Source: Treponema sp. (GTDB taxonomy: Bacteria; Spirochaetota; Spirochaetia; Treponematales; Treponemataceae). From it: a DNA stretch of 64,000 nucleotides. Positions 8,715 to 17,685 of the stretch are shown in pieces; position 1 is the first letter of the stretch; each line of letters starts with the position of its first letter. The notes below the pieces were generated by a model, which saw only the letters and a list, made by a program, of their open reading frames with translations, made no database searches and was not told the origin of the DNA. Location of the stretch: assembly GCA_024693715.1 (NCBI GenBank), contig JAILKS010000066.1, positions 1 through 64,000 on the forward strand, in the 5' to 3' direction. The position numbers were made by a program, and so were the translations under genes.

Positions 8715-8927
8715 ATGGCAAATGAAAAAACTTTATTTGCGATGGATTTAACGGTTTTAATGGCTGTTGAACAGCTTTCTAAAGAAACAAAGCAACCTCT
8801 TGAAAAAATACTTTTAGCTTTTATGGAATCTGATGCTGCAAAAATGCTATATGATGATTCAACCAAGTTATGGTGGGATGGACCTTCGGCAACTGCACAA
8901 GAGTTTAAAAATCGTTCAGGGAGTTAG
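8715..8927 (+). CDS. Small protein with KLWWDGPS motif, third gene of the DUF3791/DUF3990 cassette
   Basis: A 70-residue, probably helical protein starting two bases after the DUF3990 stop, with AGG before its ATG. The stretch DAAKMLYDDSTKLWWDGPSA is distinctive; I recall similar small proteins beside DUF3990 genes in gut bacteria, but give it no family name. The order and spacing show one operon. It could be the cognate antitoxin, a substrate or an adaptor. Confidence 0.7.
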   Translation: MANEKTLFAMDLTVLMAVEQLSKETKQPLEKILLAFMESDAAKMLYDDSTKLWWDGPSATAQEFKNRSGS

Positions 8928-8936
8928 GTTTTTAAT

Positions 8937-9806
8937 ATGAAAAAAATCATAATCATTACAATCATTTTTATCTGCATGGTGGGATGTGGGATTGCGCTGT
9001 TTTCTCAGGGAAGGGGGAGCGCGAGTGATGAGATTTCGTTGAAAGCGGAAAAAACAGAGGCAAAAATAAAAATCAATAAAGACGGAAAGGATATTGTTTC
9101 GCGGTTTAGTGTGCCTGATGGATTTATTCGCGTTGAATATGATAAGGATTCGTTTGCAGAATATCTTCGTCATTATCCTTTAAAAAAAATTGGCTCTCCG
9201 GTAAAGCTTTATGATGGACGTAAGAAAAGTAATCAGGTGCATGTTTCTGTTTTTGATATGCCGCTTTTAAAAGAGGATTTGATTCAGTGTGCAGATGCGG
9301 TTATAAAACTTCGTGCCGAATATCTTTATGCACAAAAACGTTATGATGAAATAAGCTTTCATATTACAAACGGGATGGAAGTTCCGTTCAGCCGGTATGC
9401 CAAAGGGGAACGCGTGATTGTAAAAGGAAATAATACATCGTGGAAATCTGGCTACAAAGAAGGTTACGACCGAGATGTGTTTGAATCATATTTAAAATTT
9501 ATTTATATGTATGCGGGAACTTATTCGCTTTCGGTTGAATCACAAAAAGCTGCAATTTTTAAACTTGAACCCGGAAACTTTTTTATTTACGGTGGAAGCC
9601 CGGGGCATGTTGTTTTAGTCCTGGATGTTGCAGAAAACCCTGTTACAAAAAAGAAAATCATGCTTCTTGGTCAGAGCTATATGCCATCCCAGGAATTTCA
9701 TGTTTTAAAAAGTTTTGAAGATATAAGCCCCTGGTATTACGTAAACGACGAACCTCTTTTCACCCCCGAATGGCATTTTGAGCGTGGGAGTTTGAAGAAG
9801 TTTTAA
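8937..9806 (+). CDS. DUF4846-family lipoprotein
   Basis: The 289-residue protein has a lipoprotein signal peptide (MKKIIIITIIFICMVGCG). The mature part fits DUF4846: DGFIRVEYDKDSFAEYLRHY, PLKKIGSPVKLYDG, then YVFESYLKF-like and GGSPGHVVLVLDVAE near residue 225, ending FTPEWHFERGSL. The family is uncharacterised and often extracytoplasmic. It starts nine bases after the small cassette gene, but nothing else links it to that cassette. Confidence 0.75.
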   Translation: MKKIIIITIIFICMVGCGIALFSQGRGSASDEISLKAEKTEAKIKINKDGKDIVSRFSVPDGFIRVEYDKDSFAEYLRHYPLKKIGSPVKLYDGRKKSNQVHVSVFDMPLLKEDLIQCADAVIKLRAEYLYAQKRYDEISFHITNGMEVPFSRYAKGERVIVKGNNTSWKSGYKEGYDRDVFESYLKFIYMYAGTYSLSVESQKAAIFKLEPGNFFIYGGSPGHVVLVLDVAENPVTKKKIMLLGQSYMPSQEFHVLKSFEDISPWYYVNDEPLFTPEWHFERGSLKKF

Positions 9807-9826
9807 GAAAGAGGAGAGAATTATTT

Positions 9827-10282
9827 ATGAAAAAAAATTCTATCATTTTATTATTATTCATCATTTTTTTTATATCCACTGGAATGAAAAGATTCGATGA
9901 TAATCTACAAAAACAGGAAGATTCTTTTTCTGAATTAGAATATATAGTTGAAGATTCTTATCTTCAGGATTTTTATGTTAGTGATGGTAAATGGATAGCC
10001 CGTGAACGGATTTGTATAAAAAATCATTCTACAAAACCTCTGGCTTTTAAATTGTCTGCTGATTTTCCGGATGATTTTAAAAGTGGATATGTAAAAGAAG
10101 AATGTCTTAAAGGTTATCTTGTAGAAGATTCCAATTTTGATGAATTTAAAATTCAAGGAAATAAAACCATATTATTTACAGTCTATTTTATTGGCACTTC
10201 TTCTGGAAAAGAAATGAAGTTTAACAGAAATCCTATCCCAAAATCTAATTTACATATTACTGAAGTTGTACAAATTTTTTAG
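9827..10282 (+). CDS. Hypothetical secreted protein
   Basis: A 151-residue protein with an N-terminal hydrophobic segment (IILLLFIIFFIST) that could be a signal peptide or anchor. No lipobox Cys follows. The rest is polar and contains no domain I recognise. GAGGAG precedes the start. It follows the DUF4846 gene by 20 bases and may be co-transcribed. Confidence 0.6.
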   Translation: MKKNSIILLLFIIFFISTGMKRFDDNLQKQEDSFSELEYIVEDSYLQDFYVSDGKWIARERICIKNHSTKPLAFKLSADFPDDFKSGYVKEECLKGYLVEDSNFDEFKIQGNKTILFTVYFIGTSSGKEMKFNRNPIPKSNLHITEVVQIF

Positions 10283-10302
10283 AGAAAGTTTCAATCTTTC
10301 TG

Positions 10303-10377
10303 CGGCCCCCGCTGTATAATTTTTTTTTGTAACGAAAGAAATCGTATATAAAAAATAAAATCGTATAGCGGGGGCCG
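10303..10377 (+). promoter_or_regulatory. GC-rich inverted repeat covering the ribosome-binding region of the next gene
   Basis: CGGCCCCCGCT (10303-10313) is perfectly complementary to AGCGGGGGCCG (10367-10377), separated by 53 AT-rich bases containing possible -10 boxes. The right arm is the only G-rich stretch before the ATG at 10381, so pairing would hide the ribosome-binding site. Whether the left arm is in the transcript depends on the start site. Confidence 0.45.
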
Positions 10378-10380
10378 TAT

Positions 10381-12189
10381 ATGTTCTATAAAAATTTTAA
10401 AACCGTTACCTATTGTGTTGCAGGTTGGGTGAATCATGTTACAGAGGAACAGCTTCGTAAGGATGCTGATTTTTTGCAGAAGTATGTAAAAATCGATAAG
10501 ATTTATCTTGAAACATACCGCGACGAGTTTGCCAAAAAAGAAAAAATCCAGATGGTAAAAAAGGTGATGGCTGATTACGGTATTGAAGTTTCAGGCGGAA
10601 TCACAACTGTTACCCCGGATTTAAACGAATCGGACAAAAAACGTCAGCGTCTTTTTAACACCTTCTGTTATTGTAACGAACCTATGCGCAACCGCCTTAA
10701 AGAAGTAAGCGAATATACTGCATCCCTTTTTGACGAATTTATAATCGATGACTTTTTCTTTACCCAGTGCATGTGTGAAGACTGTATCCGCGAGAAGGGT
10801 GATAAATCGTGGGAAGAATTCCGTCTTTCTAAAATACTTGAGGTTTCGGAAAAACTCATCATTAAACCGGCAAAAAAAGTAAATCCTAAGGTTCATATCA
10901 TCATAAAATATCCTAACTGGCGCGAAAGCTTTCAGGAAACAGGTTATAACCCTAAAGACCAGCGTAAGATTTTTGATTCAATCTATACCGGAACAGAGAC
11001 TCGCCACGGTTCCCAGACAGACCAGCATCTTCCGCGCTATTTAAGTTATTCCCTCATGAGATATTTTGAAAGTGTTCTCCCCGGTAAAAATGGTGGCGGC
11101 TGGTTCGATCCTTTTGACTGCGACAGAATCGACACCTATCTTGAACAGGCATATCTTACAGCCTTTGCAAAACCAAAAGAAATCATGATGTTCTGCTGGC
11201 CGGCTATTGCGGGAAACAAGCGTGCAACTCCACTTGGATTTATGTATGACAGACTTGATGCAATCCTTGATAGAGTCGGAAATCCTGTGGGAGTTAAAAC
11301 ATATATTCCTTTTAATTCACAGGGAGATGATCATATAGAAGATTATCTTGGAATGGCAGGAATTCCTATAGAACCGGTATGCTATTTTCCTGGAATAAAA
11401 GACACAAAAAATGCTGATGATGTTGTTCTTGTTACAGCCGCAGCTTTAGAAGATTCAGAAATTGTTCAAAAACTTAAGCTGTTTGTTAAAAACGGTGGAC
11501 ATGCAGTTGTTACATCAGGTTTTATGATTGGTGCACTGGAAAAATATCCTGAAATAAAGGATTTAACGAGTGTCCGCTATACAAATCGTGTTCTTTCTGC
11601 AGATGAATTTCAGGTTCCAGGGGGAGTTGTGCCGTTTTTGAAAGAATATGTAAAATCTTCTTTGGTTGATTTTCCTCTTTTAGAACATCGTAATAATGCA
11701 ACCTGGTCTATCATGAATGCAGGAAATGGTGAATATCATGAAAGCATCCTTTGTTACGACACTTTCGGAAAGGGAAAATTCAGCATCCTTTCTTTACCGC
11801 TCATGCCATCAAAGCTTTATAAGCTTCCGTCAAAGGTTCTTACTGTAATGAGAAAAGAGCTTGATGCAGCAGGAATATGGATAGACGGTCCTTCAGGCAT
11901 TTCCCTTTTTGCTTATGATAATGATGTCTTTGGACTTTACTGTTATACCTGGGATGGCTGTTCACCGGTAGAATTTAATATTCATGTAAAGGGTAAGGTT
12001 AAACATCTTGAGATTATTCCTGACGGTGAAGGGCCTGGATTTTTTGGAATGCGGCCGGATAAGCTTGAACCGTTGTATACCGCACCTCTTTGGGAGCAAA
12101 ATGCAGCTAAGGATGAAAAATCATTTGAAACTGTATTTTCCGGACGAATGATTCCCGGTGATTTTATGTTCTTTGAGATTATACGCTAG
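10381..12189 (+). CDS. Glycoside-hydrolase-like TIM-barrel protein of unknown specificity
   Basis: The 602-residue cytosolic protein (no signal peptide) shows alternating strands and helices in its first 320 residues, with FDEFIIDDFFFTQCMCEDC (a CxCxxC motif), IIIKYPNWRESF and GGGWFDPFDCD, which resemble uncharacterised glycosidase families. A following segment (DDVVLVTAAALED...LFVKNGGHAVVTSGFM, about 355-400) resembles the GATase/trimerisation-like domain of beta-galactosidases. A C-terminal beta domain is likely. Substrate and activity cannot be called. The 11-bp inverted repeat before the start suggests regulated translation. Confidence 0.55.
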   Translation: MFYKNFKTVTYCVAGWVNHVTEEQLRKDADFLQKYVKIDKIYLETYRDEFAKKEKIQMVKKVMADYGIEVSGGITTVTPDLNESDKKRQRLFNTFCYCNEPMRNRLKEVSEYTASLFDEFIIDDFFFTQCMCEDCIREKGDKSWEEFRLSKILEVSEKLIIKPAKKVNPKVHIIIKYPNWRESFQETGYNPKDQRKIFDSIYTGTETRHGSQTDQHLPRYLSYSLMRYFESVLPGKNGGGWFDPFDCDRIDTYLEQAYLTAFAKPKEIMMFCWPAIAGNKRATPLGFMYDRLDAILDRVGNPVGVKTYIPFNSQGDDHIEDYLGMAGIPIEPVCYFPGIKDTKNADDVVLVTAAALEDSEIVQKLKLFVKNGGHAVVTSGFMIGALEKYPEIKDLTSVRYTNRVLSADEFQVPGGVVPFLKEYVKSSLVDFPLLEHRNNATWSIMNAGNGEYHESILCYDTFGKGKFSILSLPLMPSKLYKLPSKVLTVMRKELDAAGIWIDGPSGISLFAYDNDVFGLYCYTWDGCSPVEFNIHVKGKVKHLEIIPDGEGPGFFGMRPDKLEPLYTAPLWEQNAAKDEKSFETVFSGRMIPGDFMFFEIIR

Positions 12190-12211
12190 ATGTGTTATAA
12201 TCATGGAACAT

Positions 12212-13165
12212 ATGAAGAAGATTCTTTTAAAGCTTTCTATAAGTCTTGTTTTAAGTATTGTTCTGACAGTTGGAATTGCTGCAGTAATCCTTAATGTTTA
12301 TGAACGGGTTTCGTGTAAGGAATTTTTTTCCATAAAAAAGAATCTTTGTGTAAATCCTGGACTTTTTGATAATTGTGTTCCTCAGGGAATAACTTATAAC
12401 TATGATGAAGATTGTTTTGTCACATCCTGTTATATGAGTAATGATACTGAAAGCCGCATATATAAAGTAAAAAAAGGAAAAAAAATCTGCTATAAGCTTA
12501 AGATTAACGGTCAGCCTTTTAAAGGTCATGTTGGTGGCATTCAATATAAAGGAAATAATTATTATCTTGCAGATGGAGACAATGGTGTTTATAGAATCGA
12601 TTCTTCTGCTCTTAATGATTCAAAAAGGAAGCAGACAATAAATCTTCCGAAACCTGTTAAGCTTTTCTGTAAGGTTTCTTATTGCTTTGCAGATGACAGT
12701 TTTTTATATGTCGGTGAGTTTTCAAGAACACCTTATTATGTATGTAAGCATGATTATTCATACAACGGTATAAATCATTCTGCTTTAGTTGCAAAGTACA
12801 AATTGAACGATTTATCATCTCCTGTTGAATTTTATTCTGTTCCGGACAACATTCAGGGCTTTGCAATTGATGAGCAGGGGAACATCTTCTTATCATCATC
12901 CTGGGGACTTTCTCAATCAAAATATAGTGTTTATCATCCGTCGTCTGTAATCAAAATGGAAGACAGATATGTCGGAAAACCGATTTATTTTCTTGATGAA
13001 CCCGACAGAATTGTTCAGGGACCGTTTTTCTCAGAGGATCTTGATTTTTATAAGGGATATTTAATCAATCTTACGGAAAGTGCTTCAAATAAATATGTGA
13101 TTGGTAAATTTCTTTTTGATTATCACATTTTCGGTCTAGATAAGAATAATCTTTTAATTCAATAA
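12212..13165 (+). CDS. Membrane-anchored protein, possibly a beta-propeller
   Basis: From the ATG at 12212 the protein has an N-terminal membrane anchor (LLKLSISLVLSIVLTVGIAAV) and an extracytoplasmic part of about 290 residues. Recurrent blocks such as VPQGITYNYDEDCFVTSCY, HVGGIQYKGNNYYLADGDNG and NIQGFAIDEQGNIFLSSSWG have the look of propeller blades. I do not recognise the family. A TATAAT box at 12196-12201 precedes it; another ATG at 12203 is only one base beyond that box and so is less likely. Confidence 0.6.
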   Translation: MKKILLKLSISLVLSIVLTVGIAAVILNVYERVSCKEFFSIKKNLCVNPGLFDNCVPQGITYNYDEDCFVTSCYMSNDTESRIYKVKKGKKICYKLKINGQPFKGHVGGIQYKGNNYYLADGDNGVYRIDSSALNDSKRKQTINLPKPVKLFCKVSYCFADDSFLYVGEFSRTPYYVCKHDYSYNGINHSALVAKYKLNDLSSPVEFYSVPDNIQGFAIDEQGNIFLSSSWGLSQSKYSVYHPSSVIKMEDRYVGKPIYFLDEPDRIVQGPFFSEDLDFYKGYLINLTESASNKYVIGKFLFDYHIFGLDKNNLLIQ

Positions 13166-13228
13166 GAAAATATTTAAGAATCGTAGAAAACTCTTTATTT
13201 TTTATCGATTGGTGTTATAATTTTTCAT

Positions 13229-13696
13229 ATGAAAAGGAAATATTTTTTATTTGTTTTATTAATCAGTTGTTTGTCGGGACTTTACGCAAAATCACCGGCT
13301 AAACGCTATGTCAGTGTAAAAGATGCTGTTCTCAAAGAAAAAGCAGGTAATTTGGCTAAAAAAATCGGAACAATCGCTTACGGAACGGAGGTCCTTCTTT
13401 TACAGGAAGATGGAAAATGGTCTTACGTTCAGGATTCATCAAATGAAAACATAAAGGGATGGATTCCTTCCGGCTCCTTGAGAAATAAAAAAATTACGGC
13501 TATGAACGGAAAGGTAACCGCAAATGCCAAGGAAATTGCACTTGCGGGTCGCGGATGGTCAGATGCCATTTCTCAGGTCGATGAAAATGTCGATTCCGGC
13601 ATTTATGTTTTGATTGATAAAATAGAAAAGAATGCTGTTTCTGAAGCAGCTGTTTTCATCTTCATGCAGGAAGGTGAATTGAACGGAGGTCAATAA
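13229..13696 (+). CDS. Secreted bacterial SH3-domain protein
   Basis: The 155-residue protein has a signal peptide ending near LYAKS and one SH3b domain (YVSVKDAVLKEKAG...EVLLLQEDGKWSYVQ...IKGWIPSGSL, about 27-90), which usually binds murein or protein ligands in the envelope. Its TAA overlaps the next ATG by one base (TAATG), so it is translationally coupled to the M48 protease. A TATAAT box (13216-13221) ends seven bases before the ATG and there is no Shine-Dalgarno sequence, so the mRNA is probably leaderless. Confidence 0.8.
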   Translation: MKRKYFLFVLLISCLSGLYAKSPAKRYVSVKDAVLKEKAGNLAKKIGTIAYGTEVLLLQEDGKWSYVQDSSNENIKGWIPSGSLRNKKITAMNGKVTANAKEIALAGRGWSDAISQVDENVDSGIYVLIDKIEKNAVSEAAVFIFMQEGELNGGQ

Positions 13697-14601
13697 TGAA
13701 GAAAATAATTGCGATTTTTGGTACTGCTTTACTGACCTTCATGTGTACTTCCTGTTTGAGTACATTTTTTACGGTTATGAATATTGTTGATGCCGGACAA
13801 GCAATTGTGGATGCATCTCAAAGCATTAAAAAGGCATCTGAAGATATTACACCGGAACGACAGTATTATTTTGGAAGAACTACAGCAGCACAGATTCTTA
13901 CAAACTATAAGATATATGATAATAAAGAGCTTACAGATTATGTAAATAAAATCTGCGGGGCAATTACAATTTGTTCAGATAATCCATACATTTATAATGG
14001 CTATAATGTTTCTATTTTGAACACGGCTGAATTGACCGGTTTTGCTACAATGGGTGGACATATTTTTATTTCACGAGGTCTGATAGTTACCTTAAACAGT
14101 GAAGATGCACTTGCCGGAGTAATCGCTCATGAAATTTCTCATATTCAGCTGGCTCACAGTCTTAAGATGATTCAGAAAACCCGTAAAAATGCAGCGCTTG
14201 CTTCTACTGCAAGAGCAGCTTCAAAGGTAAATTCTGTGGCATCATCTTTCGGTGGCAGTTATTCATCGGGTGATATGGGTGAAATTGTTGATGTAATCTG
14301 TGATATGACACAAATTTCTGCAATGCTCAGTGATACCCTTATGGAAACAGGTTATTCTAAAAAAACAGAATATGAAGCAGATGCTTATGCTCTTGATCTT
14401 ATGTACAATGCCGGTTATGATCCGAGCGCTATGCTTGAGTCATTAGAGGCGTTGAAAAAATATAACACCGGTTATTCGAAAACTCATCCAAAGGCAAAAA
14501 CAAGAATTTCAAAGATTAATAAAAAACTTAAGAAAATGAATTATTCTGTCGGCGGAAGAGAAACACGTGACGCACGTTTCAGGAAGATTGTTAAAAAATA
14601 A
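13696..14601 (+). CDS. M48-family zinc metalloprotease lipoprotein
   Basis: A 301-residue envelope lipoprotein (lipobox Cys in MCTSCLS). The zinc site is HEISHIQLAH (HExxH), with the third ligand Glu in KTEYEADAYALDLMYNAGYDP. TMGGHIFISRGLIVTL is the usual M48C strand before the active site. The family (BepA/LoiP/YcaL) degrades or chaperones misassembled outer-membrane proteins. It sits between an SH3 protein and a CHASE2 cyclase with one-base overlaps on both sides. Confidence 0.9.
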   Translation: MKKIIAIFGTALLTFMCTSCLSTFFTVMNIVDAGQAIVDASQSIKKASEDITPERQYYFGRTTAAQILTNYKIYDNKELTDYVNKICGAITICSDNPYIYNGYNVSILNTAELTGFATMGGHIFISRGLIVTLNSEDALAGVIAHEISHIQLAHSLKMIQKTRKNAALASTARAASKVNSVASSFGGSYSSGDMGEIVDVICDMTQISAMLSDTLMETGYSKKTEYEADAYALDLMYNAGYDPSAMLESLEALKKYNTGYSKTHPKAKTRISKINKKLKKMNYSVGGRETRDARFRKIVKK

Positions 14602-16769
14602 TGAAAAAGCTTTCTAAAAAATTATTTTTACGTACACTTATTGTTACTTTAGTCTGCTTTTTAGTTTCGTCAGGACTTTATTTTTCAAACTTTATGACAG
14701 GTATGGAAAATAAAGTCTACGATACTTTTATGCAGAATGCTCCGGATTTAATCCCTCCAAGTGATGAAATCTCTTTTATTCAGGTAGATGAAGCAAGTAT
14801 TAAATGGGCACAGGAAAATCGTGGCTGGACATGGCCCTGGCCTAGAGAAGCATATGCACAGCTTGTAGATTTTCTTTCTGCAGGAAATGTCAATTCAATC
14901 GGTTTTGATATTCTTTTTACTGATAATTCTGTTTACGGTGAAGAGGATGATGAGCGTTTTGCCAGTTCATGCCGTAACAGTGGGAAAGTAATAAACGTAA
15001 TGTTTGTTTCTGAGGATGAGGATGGTTCTGTAATTCGTCCGCTTGAAAATCTTGGTAAAAGTTCAGCTTTGATAGCAAATGTAAACAGCAATAAAGATGT
15101 CGAGGTTGATGATATTATCAGACGATGCAGGCTGAGTTATACTTATGATTCAAAAAATTATCCTATTCTTGGACTTGCACCGATTGTTTTACAGGGACAG
15201 GAATTTAAAAAACTTCCTGTTACAAAAGATGGCTCTGTTCTTTTGCGGTATCATGCAGATTTTGATAAAGCATATTGTCCTTACAGTGCCTGCCAAATTT
15301 TAGAAAGCTATGATTACTGGAAAAACGGCGAAGAGAATCTGGAAGACAGAAGCGATATATTTTTACCAGAAGATTTTGAAGGGCAGTATGTATTCTGTGC
15401 TTTGTATGCACCGGGCCTTTTCGATATCTGTTCGACACCTGTTGCTCAAGTATATCCTGGCTGCGGTGTTCATATTACAACTCTGGATAATTATTTAAAC
15501 GATGGATTTATAAGGGCGCTGCCTTCTTTTGCGGTTATCATCTGGCTTTTGCTGGCATCGTTTCTTGGTTCTTTTATTATCAGTTTTTCAGAATCATTTG
15601 AATCTCAGAAAAAGGTTATTCCTTCAATCATCATCGGTTTTATAATTTTTGCGGGAGTTGTTCTTTTTCTTCCATTTGTTCTTTTCATCTTTAGAATCTG
15701 GCTTATTATTATTACTCCTTTCGCAGCATTCTTCCTTTCGTTTGTAATTTCTCTTGGGTTGAGTTACTCAATTGAAGGAAAACAAAAGCGATTCATTAAA
15801 AATGCGTTCAGTCAGTGTCAGTCAAAGGAATTTGTAAATATCATTGTAAATAATCCTTCGAAATTTACCTTGGGCGGTGAGCGTTATAACATGACTGCCT
15901 TTTTCACAGACATTCAGAAGTTTTCATCGTTCAGTGAATTATTAACTGCAAGTCAGCTTGGTGCTCTTTTGAATTATTATCTTACCATCATGTCAGATGT
16001 AATTATGGCAGAGGGTGGAACCATAGATAAATATGAAGGAGATGCAATTGTTGCTTTAATCGGAGCACCTGTAGAATTAAAGGATCATGCACAGAGAGCA
16101 TGCCTTGCCGCAATAAAAATGAAGCGGGCAGAAAAGAAACTGAATGAAGAAATCATCAGGATTGCTAAAGGTTCCAGACCTTCAAATATAGATGCCGAGT
16201 TGTTCAATGCGTTTAAAATCATGGTAAAAAATAATAAGACTATCTTTACAAGAATCGGTATAAACAGTGGAGAAATGATTGCAGGTCTTTTTGGTTCGGA
16301 ACGTAAGAAAAACTATACTATGATGGGAAATAACGTTAACCTTGCATCGCGTCTTGAGGGTGTAAATAAACAGTATTGTACCGGTGGTATTTTAATCAGC
16401 GAAGCTACAAGAAAGCTTTTAGATGACAGAATTGTTGTACGTCGTCTTGATAAAGTACGTGTCGTAAATGTTAATACGCCTATTCAGCTTTATGAAGTTC
16501 TTGATGAAAGAAGCGCTGCATCAGATGAACTTTTGAAAAAGGTTGACGAATGGGAAAGAGCAATTGAATTATTCCAGAAGAAGGATTATCAGAATGCGCT
16601 GACTGTTTTTGCACAGATTCTTCTTAAAGATAAAACAGATAACGTTGCTTCTTATTATGTCAAGCTTATTGAAAAATATTTCGTGAAGGGATTGTATCCT
16701 ACAGAAAAGGATGATGAGGGTGTCGTTTATATTCCTGAAGACGGAGTATTTAAGTTAATGCAAAAATAA
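14601..16769 (+). CDS. CHASE2-domain class III adenylate/guanylate cyclase
   Basis: The 722-residue membrane protein has an N-terminal helix, an extracytoplasmic CHASE2 sensor (YDTFMQNAPDL...SIGFDILFTDNS...), three closely spaced helices (about 310-395) and a cytosolic class III cyclase domain. The metal-binding Asp residues are in MTAFFTDIQKFSSFSE and DKYEGDAIVALIG; GINSGEMIAGLFGSERKKNYTM and NLASRLEG complete the fold. A TPR-like tail follows. It makes cAMP or cGMP in response to an envelope signal; the nucleotide cannot be called reliably. It is coupled to the SH3/M48 genes through TAATG. Confidence 0.92.
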   Translation: MKKLSKKLFLRTLIVTLVCFLVSSGLYFSNFMTGMENKVYDTFMQNAPDLIPPSDEISFIQVDEASIKWAQENRGWTWPWPREAYAQLVDFLSAGNVNSIGFDILFTDNSVYGEEDDERFASSCRNSGKVINVMFVSEDEDGSVIRPLENLGKSSALIANVNSNKDVEVDDIIRRCRLSYTYDSKNYPILGLAPIVLQGQEFKKLPVTKDGSVLLRYHADFDKAYCPYSACQILESYDYWKNGEENLEDRSDIFLPEDFEGQYVFCALYAPGLFDICSTPVAQVYPGCGVHITTLDNYLNDGFIRALPSFAVIIWLLLASFLGSFIISFSESFESQKKVIPSIIIGFIIFAGVVLFLPFVLFIFRIWLIIITPFAAFFLSFVISLGLSYSIEGKQKRFIKNAFSQCQSKEFVNIIVNNPSKFTLGGERYNMTAFFTDIQKFSSFSELLTASQLGALLNYYLTIMSDVIMAEGGTIDKYEGDAIVALIGAPVELKDHAQRACLAAIKMKRAEKKLNEEIIRIAKGSRPSNIDAELFNAFKIMVKNNKTIFTRIGINSGEMIAGLFGSERKKNYTMMGNNVNLASRLEGVNKQYCTGGILISEATRKLLDDRIVVRRLDKVRVVNVNTPIQLYEVLDERSAASDELLKKVDEWERAIELFQKKDYQNALTVFAQILLKDKTDNVASYYVKLIEKYFVKGLYPTEKDDEGVVYIPEDGVFKLMQK

Positions 16770-16783
16770 GCTATAGTTGATTT

Positions 16784-17683
16784 ATGGAAAATGAATTAAA
16801 GACCGCAGTTGTAGCGATTATAGGTCGTCCTTCTGCAGGTAAATCTACTTTTTTAAATACAGCATGTCAGGAAGATGTAAGCATTGTGTCTCCGATTCCT
16901 CAAACAACAAGAAATGCAATTAAAGGAATTGTAAATACATCTTTAGGACAACTTATATTTATTGATACTCCGGGCTATCACGATTCTGAAAAAAAACTCA
17001 ATCTTATGTTAAAAAATGTTACAGAGTCGATGCTTGAAGGAATAGACTGTGTGCTTTATGTAATTGATTCGACCAGAATTCCCGGCGATGAAGAAATGCA
17101 TACAGCCGGACTTTTAAAAGGACTTGAAGCAAAAACTGTAATTGCAATAAACAAGACAGATTCTTCGCAAAGTAAGGTTTTACCTGTCAGGAATTTTATA
17201 AAAGAAAAATTACCTGAAATTAGAAATGAACAGATTTTTGAAATTTCTGCACAGAAGGATACCGGTATTAATGAGGTGCTTCGTGCGCTTTATGAAATCG
17301 CTCCAAAGGGAGTCCCGATGTATGATGAAGAGCTTGCTACAGACCAGGATTTGCAGTTCAGGGTATGTGAGATTATTCGTGGAGAAGCAATGAATCGTCT
17401 TAGTGATGAAATCCCGCATGCGCTTTATGTAGAGGTTGCAGATGTAGAGCATAGGAATGACGGTAAAAAACTGTGGATACGTGCATTTTTATGTGTAGAG
17501 CGCGAAAGTCAAAAGGGAATTGTAATAGGCAAGGGCGCTTCCAAAATAAAAGAAATACGCCTTGCTGCCATGAAAAAAATCAGTGAGATTTATATTCAGA
17601 AAATAGACCTTGACCTTCAGGTAAAAGTTAATAAAAACTGGCGCCAGAAGGATGTTGTTTTGAACAGATTAATCAGAAAATAG
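16784..17683 (+). CDS. era: GTPase Era
   Basis: The 299-residue GTPase acts in 30S ribosome assembly by binding the 3' end of 16S rRNA. Motifs: G1 GRPSAGKST (usual form GRPNVGKST), DTPGYH (G3), NKTD (G4), SAQKDTG (G5), the Era linker and a C-terminal KH domain containing GIVIGKGASKIKEI. TATAGT at 16772-16777 lies six bases before the ATG and there is no Shine-Dalgarno sequence, so it can be transcribed without a leader apart from the cyclase operon 15 bases upstream. Confidence 0.95.
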   Translation: MENELKTAVVAIIGRPSAGKSTFLNTACQEDVSIVSPIPQTTRNAIKGIVNTSLGQLIFIDTPGYHDSEKKLNLMLKNVTESMLEGIDCVLYVIDSTRIPGDEEMHTAGLLKGLEAKTVIAINKTDSSQSKVLPVRNFIKEKLPEIRNEQIFEISAQKDTGINEVLRALYEIAPKGVPMYDEELATDQDLQFRVCEIIRGEAMNRLSDEIPHALYVEVADVEHRNDGKKLWIRAFLCVERESQKGIVIGKGASKIKEIRLAAMKKISEIYIQKIDLDLQVKVNKNWRQKDVVLNRLIRK

Positions 17684-17685
17684 AA

